Both the position numbers and the translations under genes were made by a program. The notes under the pieces are model-generated. The model ran no database searches, was not told the origin of the DNA, and worked only from the letters and a program-made list of their open reading frames with translations. DNA of 20,963 nucleotides from an uncultured Collinsella sp. GTDB taxonomy: Bacteria; Actinomycetota; Coriobacteriia; Coriobacteriales; Coriobacteriaceae. Location of the stretch: the NCBI GenBank assembly GCA_937934355.1, contig CALGZY010000263.1:1-20963 (forward strand), written 5' to 3'. Positions 15,057-20,963 of this stretch are shown in pieces; position 1 is the stretch's first letter, and each line of letters begins with the position of its first letter.

Positions 15057-15956
15057 ATGTCGGAGACTGTAGAGAAAAAGCAGAGTGCCTTCGATAAGTT
15101 CGAAAACCTGCTGAACACCTATCTTGGCCCTGTTGCCGAGAAGATGGACAAGCAGCGTCACCTGTCCGCAGTTAAGAAGGCCATGATCGCCATGACCCCT
15201 CTGCTGCTGATCGGTTCGTTCTGCCTGATCCCAGCCGCCATTCCCAACATGATTGGCGAGACCAACCCCATCTCCGTTTGGATTCTGAACAACACCCAGT
15301 ACTTCGATTTGGCCTACAACGTTTCCATGGGTCTGATGTCGGTCTTCGTTTCCGTCGTTACCGCCTATCACCTGGCCAAGTCCTATGACCTGGACATCCC
15401 CGGCTCCATGTCCATGGCTCTCGTTGGCTTCCTACTGCTCGGCATGGAAATGGACGAGGCCGGCGGCATCGCGCTGGGCGGCATGGGCTCCAAGGGCCTG
15501 TTCGTTTCCATGGTTGCCTCGCTGCTCGCAGTCGAGGTGTATCGTTGGTGCAAGAAGCGACACTTTACCATCAAGATGCCCGATACCGTGCCCGACTTTA
15601 TCTCGAGCTCCTTTGAGATTATCCCGGTCACCGCTATCGTCATCGGCCTGTTCTTGGGCGTCCGTGTTTTGTGCCAGGGCGTTTTCGGCATCATGCCCAA
15701 CGAGATCTTCTCAATAATCTTGGCCCCGCTCGTCGGTTCGATGGACAGCCCGCTTGCCGTTACCTTCTACCACATCCTGCGCTGCTTCATCTTCTTCTTC
15801 GGTATTCACCCCTCTGTTCTGTCCCCGATCGTTCAGCCGATCTCCACGCAGTTCCTGGCTGAGAACATCGCTGCGGTTCAGGGCGGCGGTGTCGCTACCC
15901 ACATCTTCACCCTGGTCCCATGTCTGCGTTTGGCGGTTTCACCGGACTGGGCGTGA
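15057..15956 (+). CDS. PTS Lac-family EIIC, N-terminal part (frameshifted)
   Basis: Sugar-translocating membrane subunit, first 299 residues. ATG 15057 is used because GGAGG ends 9 bases before it; the ATG at 15048 overlaps that site. A cytoplasmic amphipathic start (FDKFENLLNTYLGPVAEKMD) precedes about seven hydrophobic helices. The sugar-site region is seen in FFGIHPSVLSPIVQP, with the conserved His. The frame is genuine up to THIFTLVP, but then reads out of frame through CLRLAVSPDWA to a stop at 15954. The homologous continuation, MSAFGGFTG, is one frame over at 15920. Restoring one base between 15919 and 15920 gives a single protein of about 452 residues, the family length. Either a real mutation or an assembly error in the CCC run. 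Confidence 0.8.
   Translation: MSETVEKKQSAFDKFENLLNTYLGPVAEKMDKQRHLSAVKKAMIAMTPLLLIGSFCLIPAAIPNMIGETNPISVWILNNTQYFDLAYNVSMGLMSVFVSVVTAYHLAKSYDLDIPGSMSMALVGFLLLGMEMDEAGGIALGGMGSKGLFVSMVASLLAVEVYRWCKKRHFTIKMPDTVPDFISSSFEIIPVTAIVIGLFLGVRVLCQGVFGIMPNEIFSIILAPLVGSMDSPLAVTFYHILRCFIFFFGIHPSVLSPIVQPISTQFLAENIAAVQGGGVATHIFTLVPCLRLAVSPDWA
15917..15922 (+). other. Frameshift junction in the EIIC gene
   Basis: The upstream frame reads GTC-CCA-TGT and the downstream frame needs CCN-ATG, so one base is missing after the CCC at 15917-15919. No canonical X-XXY-YYZ slippery heptamer with a downstream hairpin is evident, which argues against programmed frameshifting. Confidence 0.75.
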
Positions 15957-16414
15957 CCATGGGTGTTGTTATCTGGTTCATGTTCTCCAAGTCCAAGGCT
16001 CAGCGCGAGATTGGCCGCATCGCCTTCATCCCGTCGCTGTTCGGCGTAAACGAGCCGATTCTGTTCGGTGCTCCGATTGTTCTGAACCCGATCTTCTTCA
16101 TCCCGTTCGTTATCTTTGGCGGCATTCTGTCCTCCATTCCGTTCTGGTTCATGAGCTGGGGTTGGGTGCCCTGCTCCACCTTCACGCCTCCCTACGTCGG
16201 TGTGTTCCTGGAGGGCTTCCTGACCAACATGTCTTGGACGTCGATTGTGGCCAACGTGGTCCAGCTGGTCCTTGCGCTGATCGTGTACTACCCGTTCTGC
16301 AAGGTTGCCGAGAAGCGTGCGCTGGCTGAAGAGGCCCGTGTGGCGGCTGAGAAGCATTCCGAGATTTCTGCCGAAGATGCGGCGTTGCTCGAGGATCTTG
16401 ATCTTGACTTCTAG
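15920..16414 (+). CDS. PTS Lac-family EIIC, C-terminal part (frameshifted)
   Basis: The remaining 164 residues of the EIIC membrane subunit. ATG 15920 is almost certainly an internal methionine, not a start, since there is no ribosome site. The segment carries the family signature FGVNEPILFGAPIVLNP (about 42-58), including the glutamate that contacts the sugar, two to three further hydrophobic helices, and an acidic cytoplasmic tail with repeated Ala-Glu and EDLDLDF at the end. Coding quality is intact on this side of the junction, so the gene broke recently or only in this sequence. It ends 106 bases before the M24 peptidase. Confidence 0.75.
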   Translation: MSAFGGFTGLGVTMGVVIWFMFSKSKAQREIGRIAFIPSLFGVNEPILFGAPIVLNPIFFIPFVIFGGILSSIPFWFMSWGWVPCSTFTPPYVGVFLEGFLTNMSWTSIVANVVQLVLALIVYYPFCKVAEKRALAEEARVAAEKHSEISAEDAALLEDLDLDF

Positions 16415-16462
16415 TCAACTGAAATAGCCGGTGCCTGTACCTGCTGATTTCGAAAGCATGAA

Positions 16463-16503
16463 AGCCCGGCGATGGGGGAGTGACCTCATTGTCGGGCTCC
16501 TTT
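16463..16503 (+). terminator. Stem-loop between EIIC and the M24 peptidase
   Basis: AGCCCGGCGATG pairs with CATTGTCGGGCT through two G-U pairs and is followed by CCTTT. The T run is short, so it may attenuate rather than fully stop transcription into the next gene. Confidence 0.6.
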
Positions 16504-16520
16504 GAAAGGCGATACGTTCG

Positions 16521-17594
16521 ATGAACGCACATGTGGACAATATTTATACCTTCTTGGACGAGCACAAGCTCGATGCGCTGTTGATCAAGAGCAAGACCAT
16601 GAAGCGCTATCTGGGCACGTTGACCGGCAGCGGTTGCAAGGTGCTCTTTACGCGCGACCGTGGTTTTCTCATCATGGACGGCCGTTACGTGAACGAGGCT
16701 CGGGAACGCGAATTCGATCTGGAGTTTCGTGTCCACGAGCAGGGGACGAGCTATCTGGTCGAGCTTGAGCGTGCACTCAAAGAGTGTGGCTGCTCTACGT
16801 TGGGCATCGAGGAGTCCGAAATCACGATTTCGGAATACCGCAACTTGGAAGGCTTGGGCCTTGACATCACGCTGCTGGGCAGCGAGATGGCGTTGATGCG
16901 CTTGCGCAAGGATGAAGCCGAGATCGCGGCGGTTCAGCATGCGGTCGATGTTGCCGACGACGTGTACGCCAAGACGATTGAGCGGCTGCACGTGGGTATG
17001 ACCGAATTTGAAATCTCTGCGCTCGTGCACTATTACTCGATTGCCGCTGGTGCCGAGGCAATGTCGTTCGATACTATCGTTGCCACCGGCGAGCGCAGCG
17101 CCATGCCTCACGGTCGTCCTACCGACCGCAGGGTCCAGGCGCACGAACCGATTCTGATCGACTTCGGCGTGCAGATCAACGGCTATCAGTCCGATATGAC
17201 GCGCGTGTGCTTCCTTGGCGCCCCGACCGACCAGATGGCTCATGTGTACGAGACTGTTTTGAATGCTCACCTTGCAGGTATCGATGCTATTCGTTGTGGT
17301 GTGGTGGCGCGCGATGTGGATGCGGCCGCGCGTCGTGTTATTACCGAGGCGGGGTATGGTGAGTATTTCACCCATGGACTTGGTCACGGTATCGGCATGG
17401 GTGGCGACTTGCCACTGTTGAACACCTCTGGTGACATCGTGCTCGACAACGGAATGATTATGTCCTGCGAGCCGGGCGTGTATATTCCTGGAGTCGGCGG
17501 CGTGCGTATTGAGGACGACGTGTTGCTGAAAGACGGCGTTTCATGCCCGCTCAACCATACCGACAAACAGTTGCGTATTCTCGATGTGAGGTAG
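16521..17594 (+). CDS. M24 family Xaa-Pro-type aminopeptidase/dipeptidase
   Basis: A 357-residue dinuclear-metal peptidase of the creatinase fold (pita bread). An N-terminal domain (1-125) precedes the catalytic domain. The five metal ligands are D214 (LIDFGV), D225 (YQSDMTR), H289 (GLGHGIG), E317 (SCEPGVY) and E331 (RIEDDV). H197 in MPHGRP is also conserved in the family. One oddity: the segment after H289 reads GMGGDLP, where most members have a His-Glu before the Pro; see findings. ATG 16521 follows GAAAGG by 11 bases. Together with the M42 peptidase and the PTS it resembles the ypdF-ypdE-fry arrangement of E. coli. The likely job is cleaving X-Pro or other short peptides derived from the imported compound. 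Confidence 0.9.
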   Translation: MNAHVDNIYTFLDEHKLDALLIKSKTMKRYLGTLTGSGCKVLFTRDRGFLIMDGRYVNEAREREFDLEFRVHEQGTSYLVELERALKECGCSTLGIEESEITISEYRNLEGLGLDITLLGSEMALMRLRKDEAEIAAVQHAVDVADDVYAKTIERLHVGMTEFEISALVHYYSIAAGAEAMSFDTIVATGERSAMPHGRPTDRRVQAHEPILIDFGVQINGYQSDMTRVCFLGAPTDQMAHVYETVLNAHLAGIDAIRCGVVARDVDAAARRVITEAGYGEYFTHGLGHGIGMGGDLPLLNTSGDIVLDNGMIMSCEPGVYIPGVGGVRIEDDVLLKDGVSCPLNHTDKQLRILDVR

Positions 17595-17597
17595 CGC

Positions 17598-18284
17598 ATG
17601 ACTAAAAAACGCAAGAAACAGCGACGTGAGGCGAGCGCGGAGCAGGCACCTTCTGCTGCGACGAGCATTGCAAGCGAGACCCATAAGGAATCGAATGCCG
17701 ATGCATGCTCGATTCTGTCGGCGCCCCCGCTGTCACGTTTGTACGCCTACGTTATCGACTGGATTTTGGGTGGCATTGTCTCTGGTTTGCCGGCCGTGAT
17801 GGTTTATCTTGTGCTGACCCATAAGAACGAGATGTTCACCGACCTATACGTGTTCGAGGCAATGGGATATCGCTGGAGCGTCGGCATTGTGGTCGGACTT
17901 TTGTGCGTGCTTGCCGCCATCGCATACTTTGTGCTGATTCCGTTGCTGGTGTGGCCGGGGCAGACTCCGGGCAAGCGTATTGCGCATGTGCGTGTCGCCA
18001 CACTTGATGGCAGCTTGCCTTCTATTGGACGCTTGATCTGGCGCCAGGTTATTGTGGGCTTTTTGCTCGAAGGCAGCGGGTACGTGGTGTCCCGGTATAT
18101 TCGCGAGATGGCGGTGCTCATCACCCGCGTTGACGTGAATTATTACTGGGAGATCGCGGGTATGATTGTTACGGCGGTGTCGCTGCTCATGTTCCTGATT
18201 ATCCCGGCTCGTCGCTGCGTTCACGATTACCTGGCTGGCACGTGCGTGGTTCCCGCTGAGGGACATCCGCTGTATCAGGGGTAG
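17598..18284 (+). CDS. RDD family membrane protein
   Basis: A 228-residue integral membrane protein, function unknown. A basic Lys/Arg-rich start and a roughly 45-residue polar region are followed by the RDD domain with four to five hydrophobic helices. The family signatures are SRLYAYVIDWILGG (about 46-59), the loop PGQTPGKRIAHVRV (about 119-132) and RRCVHDYLAGTCVV near the end. It begins 3 bases after the M24 stop, with the GAGG ribosome site inside the end of that gene, so the two are translationally coupled. Some RDD proteins are linked to Na+/H+ antiport, but no such role can be claimed here. Confidence 0.9.
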   Translation: MTKKRKKQRREASAEQAPSAATSIASETHKESNADACSILSAPPLSRLYAYVIDWILGGIVSGLPAVMVYLVLTHKNEMFTDLYVFEAMGYRWSVGIVVGLLCVLAAIAYFVLIPLLVWPGQTPGKRIAHVRVATLDGSLPSIGRLIWRQVIVGFLLEGSGYVVSRYIREMAVLITRVDVNYYWEIAGMIVTAVSLLMFLIIPARRCVHDYLAGTCVVPAEGHPLYQG

Positions 18285-18331
18285 TCGACTGTGGATTTGT
18301 CGCGGCGACGTTGCCCGCGGTCTTCTTGTTG

Positions 18332-18360
18332 TTGGTTACATATGTGATGTTCGATATGTA
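18332..18360 (+). promoter_or_regulatory. Weak promoter candidate for HPr
   Basis: TTGGTT (18332-18337), 17 bases, TATGTA (18355-18360). Both boxes are imperfect. The placement in the 141-base gap before ptsH is what supports it. Confidence 0.3.
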
Positions 18361-18425
18361 TCTGCCTTGCCTAACGTGCGCGTTGGGGTAAAAGGATTGC
18401 TCGGTCTATTACGAAGGAGTTAGAA

Positions 18426-18698
18426 ATGTACAATAAGATTGTTATGGTCGTTAACCCCACTGGTCTTCACGCCCGCCCTGCGGCGACGCTGGCGACCGAG
18501 GCTGCGAAGTTTGTCTCGAAGATCGAGGTCCGCAACGCCTCCAGGGATGGCGACTTCAAGGACGCTAAGTCCATGATCGCTATCATGACCTCGGGTATTA
18601 CCCAGAACGATAAGGTTGAGTTGCGTGCCGAGGGCGACGACGAGATTGCCGCCGTGGACACGTTGGTCGCTCTTATTGAGGGTGGCTTCGGCGAGTAG
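18426..18698 (+). CDS. ptsH: HPr, phosphocarrier protein of the PTS
   Basis: A 90-residue cytosolic carrier that moves phosphate from Enzyme I (His15-P) to EIIA proteins, here plausibly including the Lac-type EIIA and the PRD regulator nearby. The active site is GLHARPAA with H15. The regulatory serine is S49 in DAKSMIAIMT, the position used by HPr kinase/phosphorylase in Gram-positive bacteria, so carbon-catabolite control through Ser-P is possible. A strong AAGGAG precedes ATG 18426. It has its own probable promoter and terminator, so it is likely the cell's general HPr placed beside this PTS rather than a cluster-only paralogue; Enzyme I is not in the window. Confidence 0.96.
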   Translation: MYNKIVMVVNPTGLHARPAATLATEAAKFVSKIEVRNASRDGDFKDAKSMIAIMTSGITQNDKVELRAEGDDEIAAVDTLVALIEGGFGE

Positions 18699-18765
18699 CA
18701 TGCTCTCGAGGCGGGCGCCGCGCATGTTTGCGCGCCGTCGGCTTTTGGCAGAGACGCCTTTATCG

Positions 18766-18800
18766 ATACCCTTCTCCGGGCAAACGGGGAAGGGTATTTT
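18766..18800 (+). terminator. Terminator of ptsH
   Basis: ATACCCTTCTCCG / CGGGGAAGGGTAT forms a 13-bp stem with one wobble pair around a GGCAAA loop and is followed by TTT. Confidence 0.88.
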
Positions 18801-19028
18801 GTTGAGAGCTTGAATGGTGCGTCCGTTGAAGTTCCTGATAGTGTTGCTTGGGCATGAATCTGAATGCTGCCCCAAGCCCCCTGCCCATCTTTTCGCCGCA
18901 AGAGGTACATGCGAATAATGGCCCTGTTGCCGGAGCCGTCTATCAATCATGGTGGTCCATCAGGAGCTCCCTCGTGGCTTGGGCTTTGTGCGGGCAGCTT
19001 CGTCGCCCTCGGCGGCTCGCGCGAAGAC

Positions 19029-19056
19029 GCTGGGGAAATGCGTAAGCGTTACCAGC
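19029..19056. repeat. Hairpin repeat, second copy of that at 6835-6863
   Basis: GCTGGGGAAATGC-gtaa-GCGTTACCAGC aligns with the tRNA-proximal copy apart from a few substitutions and one gap. Both fold as a GCTG/CAGC outer stem with an inner AATGC/GC(A/G)TT stem. Confidence 0.5.
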
Positions 19057-19094
19057 ATCGACAAGTTGTGTTCTGTTTTGGACAGGCGCTCAGC

Positions 19095-20621
19095 TTAGTC
19101 TGCTCGATAGTGCGAACCCAGGCTTTCGGTCCGCTTGCGCATGGCTTTGACCATTTCCTGTGCTAGTCGAATCTGCGATTGCAGGCGGGCGAGGGCTGCG
19201 ACTTCGCTGTCGTTGGCATGTGGCTTATTTAGAGCTGTGGCTTCGTCTTGCAGGCTTTCAAGCTGTTGCAGAGCCTCGGATAGGCCTGTTTCGGTCCTGC
19301 TGATCATGCAATAGGTGCTCATCGTGTGCCTAAGGCTGTGTGTCAGGCGTTCGGCATCTGTTGCGGCAATGCCGTAGTGGGGGAGGGTGATATCCGCCTT
19401 CAGGGCTGCCTCAGGCTCTTTCTGCGCTGCAAGGGCTGCCGATGCGCCCGCGATGCGCCCGAACACGATGCCGTTGGCGCTTGACAAGCCACCAATGCGG
19501 TCGGCGCCGTGCATGCCGCCTGTCGCCTCGCCGCAAGCGTAGAGGCCCTCAACGCCCGTGTGCGCGGTCTTATCGATCTTGATGCCGCCGTTAGCGGCGT
19601 GGGCATACATCGCCACACGCATCTCGTCGCTCGGCGCGATGCTATGCTTGTCTTGTAGCCAGGTGGCAAAGGTCTGCACAAACTCTGGGACATCCTCGCG
19701 GGGGAAGTCGTAGTGGAGTGCCAGGCCTTCGACACCTGCCTGATCGATGACGAGATCGATAGCGCGGGAGGCCAAGCGTGACGTGAAGGGACCATATCCA
19801 GAGCGCTGCTCGAGCAGGTCGTTCAGCTTGTCGTCGGCAATATCTACCGGCTGGTCTACATGCACGTAGCGCCAGGTTTTCTCGTTGAAGACTAAGTTAC
19901 GCCTGGGCTCGATGAAGCCGGGCATCATCTGCATGAACTCTATATTAGTAAGTGTTGCGCCGTGCGCCAGTGCGATGGCCTGCGAGGAGCTGAGCACATC
20001 AGCCGACGTAAGGCTGCGCTCGAACAGGCCGCCTGTGCCACCGGCTGCGATGATCGTGGCCTTGGCAGCAAAGGGCACGATTCGATTTTCGGTAAGGTCG
20101 TAGAGTACGGTTCCGGTTATTCTGCCGTTCGTGTCCTCAACAAGGTCGATAAGCTCATGGCGGGGGAGCAGGCGAATGCCGAGCGACTCGATCCAGGTCG
20201 TCAGAGCGTCCTCAAGGGGCTTGCGGGTGAAGCCGCGCCACATGCGCGTCTTGTGGTCAAAGCAGGGGATAAATTGCTTTTGTTGAGCACTCTTGGCGCT
20301 TTGCGGACGCTGGAGCTCAACGCCCAGGTCTTGCTCGAGCCATTCAATTGCCTGGGGAATGCCGTGGACAAACGTCTGGACAAGCTTGGGGTCGGCGACA
20401 CCGCCGCCGACGGTCTGGATGGTGTCGATGAGGTCTTGTTCGTCGTCTTCGTTAACGGGTCCGATAAGCCCTAGGCCCCAGGTTCCAGGGAAGAAGCTCG
20501 ATCCACTCATGGTCTTGCCGGCGCTTGCCACAGCGACGGTTGCGCCCGTGCGTGCCGCTTCGATGGCGGCACAAAGGCCCGCAATGCCAGATCCAATTAC
20601 CAGTACATCAGTCGATTCCAT
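19095..20621 (-). CDS. FAD-binding oxidoreductase, L-aspartate oxidase/fumarate reductase flavoprotein family
   Basis: A 508-residue flavoprotein. ATG 20621 follows GAAAGGAA; the frame continues upstream without a ribosome site. The FAD dinucleotide-binding motif is VLVIGSGIAGLCAA (7-20). Further family features are the IIAAGGTGG turn, the capping-domain start, an active-site Arg candidate in TSRLASRAIDLVI, and the C-terminal FAD loop GGMHGADRIGGLSSANGIVFGRIAG. A helical C-terminal domain follows, as in NadB and SdhA/FrdA. It probably oxidises L-aspartate to iminoaspartate or reduces an unsaturated acid. The usual nadA/nadC partners and the Fe-S and membrane subunits of a fumarate reductase are not adjacent, and no haem or FMN-binding domain is present, so the substrate stays open. 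Confidence 0.88.
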   Translation of the reverse strand: MESTDVLVIGSGIAGLCAAIEAARTGATVAVASAGKTMSGSSFFPGTWGLGLIGPVNEDDEQDLIDTIQTVGGGVADPKLVQTFVHGIPQAIEWLEQDLGVELQRPQSAKSAQQKQFIPCFDHKTRMWRGFTRKPLEDALTTWIESLGIRLLPRHELIDLVEDTNGRITGTVLYDLTENRIVPFAAKATIIAAGGTGGLFERSLTSADVLSSSQAIALAHGATLTNIEFMQMMPGFIEPRRNLVFNEKTWRYVHVDQPVDIADDKLNDLLEQRSGYGPFTSRLASRAIDLVIDQAGVEGLALHYDFPREDVPEFVQTFATWLQDKHSIAPSDEMRVAMYAHAANGGIKIDKTAHTGVEGLYACGEATGGMHGADRIGGLSSANGIVFGRIAGASAALAAQKEPEAALKADITLPHYGIAATDAERLTHSLRHTMSTYCMISRTETGLSEALQQLESLQDEATALNKPHANDSEVAALARLQSQIRLAQEMVKAMRKRTESLGSHYRAD

Positions 20622-20807
20622 CGGATTCCTTTCTCGTCCGGCGCATTGTCGCACGGGTGATCGGCAATGGGGCCGCAAAGACTCGGCAAATCGGTAAAGG
20701 GCAAATATGGCAGGTGGGCGTCATGGACGCTCTGGCGCTCCATCTCATCACATCTTGTATTTCGCTCCAACTGATATATCGGCATTAGCTACCCTGCGAC
20801 AGCGCAA

Positions 20808-20842
20808 ACAAAAAGAGCCGCTACCCGGGTGGGTAGCGGCTC
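20808..20842 (-). terminator. Terminator of the right-edge gene
   Basis: The perfect 12-bp stem GAGCCGCTACCC/GGGTAGCGGCTC lies 35 bases past the stop on the minus strand and is followed there by a T run. Confidence 0.92.
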
Positions 20843-20877
20843 CAAAGCTCAACTATATGAGCATCGCGCGGACGCGA

Positions 20878-20963
20878 TTAGGCCTTGAGGGCCTCCTCGA
20901 CGGCGACAGCGCAGGCGACGGTGGCACCGACCATGGGGTTGTTGCCCATGCCGATGAGACCCA
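20878..20963 (-). CDS. C-terminal end of an unidentified protein (cut by window edge)
   Basis: Only the last 27 codons and the TAA are in the window. They read GLIGMGNNPMVGATVACAVA, then VEEALKA. The Gly/Ala/Val-rich helix, typical codon use and the terminator immediately downstream show it is a real gene end. I cannot name the family from this piece. Confidence 0.7.
   Translation of the reverse strand, partial: GLIGMGNNPMVGATVACAVAVEEALKA

Larger units (their letters stand above)
18699..19094. other. Gene-poor stretch after ptsH
   Basis: It holds the HPr terminator, a GCTTGGG/CCCAAGC inverted pair around 18847-18878, and the hairpin repeat at 19029-19056. Short frames on both strands (for example 18864-19166 plus) have no ribosome site and no recognisable composition, so none is called. 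Confidence 0.5.

Noticed and set aside
15910..15930. Programmed -1 frameshifting to make full EIIC
   Set aside because: A -1 slip would give the right protein on paper, but the site GGTCCCATG is not a standard slippery heptamer and no stimulating hairpin follows closely; a lost base is simpler.
16182..17387. 401-codon minus-strand frame
   Set aside because: Covers parts of EIIC and the M24 peptidase in antisense; no start signals and no family features.
18420..18950. 176-codon minus-strand frame over ptsH and its terminator
   Set aside because: Antisense to HPr and spans a clear terminator; no family features.
18864..19166. 100-codon plus-strand frame
   Set aside because: No ribosome site, unrecognisable product, overlaps the flavoprotein end in antisense.
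20597..20785. 62-codon minus-strand frame ahead of the flavoprotein
   Set aside because: Overlaps the flavoprotein start in another frame, lacks a ribosome site and resembles no family.
1..20963. CRISPR array, insertion sequence or prophage
   Set aside because: No regularly spaced repeats, no transposase or integrase, and no phage structural genes were found on either strand.

Overview
The window looks like chromosomal DNA of a high-GC, fermentative gut actinobacterium of the Coriobacteriia, most likely Collinsella. This is an inference from the Ala/Arg/Asn-rich Rho extension, the gene content and the codon use; no rRNA is present to prove it. No phage, IS element or CRISPR array was found.

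Left part (1-5.2 kb): the 3' portion of rho with its terminator, then a promoter-led pair made of an unrecognised two-helix membrane protein and a VanZ-family membrane protein. The VanZ stop codon lies inside a strong terminator. On the minus strand follow a ROK-family fructokinase-like kinase and a class I/II PLP aminotransferase, each with its own signals.

Middle (6.5-9.3 kb): a tRNA-His(GTG)/tRNA-Lys(CTT) pair with a recognisable promoter. It is followed by a duplicated tRNA-Lys 3' end plus terminator that brackets a compact multi-hairpin element. Next is a membrane-anchored Lys/Asp/Ala-rich protein whose reading frame is cut by two in-frame TAG codons, and a minus-strand D-lactate-dehydrogenase-type gene.

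Main feature (9.4-18.7 kb): a PTS-peptidase island. A full-length PRD regulator (HTH-HTH-PRD1-PRD2-EIIB-EIIA) sits upstream of a plus-strand cluster: M42 aminopeptidase, Lac-family EIIA, EIIB and EIIC, M24 Xaa-Pro-type peptidase and an RDD membrane protein. HPr follows with its own terminator. A divergent MalY/PatB C-S lyase separates regulator and cluster. The same inverted repeat, TTTCACC-N5-GGTG(A/C)AA, lies upstream of both the regulator and the cluster, so a shared operator is plausible. The EIIC gene is split by a one-base frameshift in this sequence. Genes pairing M42 and M24 aminopeptidases with a PTS are known from the enterobacterial frv and fry/ypd loci, but their substrate is not established. 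No glycosidase is present here, so the sugar may arrive attached to an amino acid or peptide (inference).

Right end (18.7-20.96 kb): a roughly 400-base stretch without a convincing gene that holds a second copy of a hairpin seen near the tRNAs, a minus-strand NadB/fumarate-reductase-like flavoprotein, and the last 27 codons of an unidentified minus-strand gene with its terminator.
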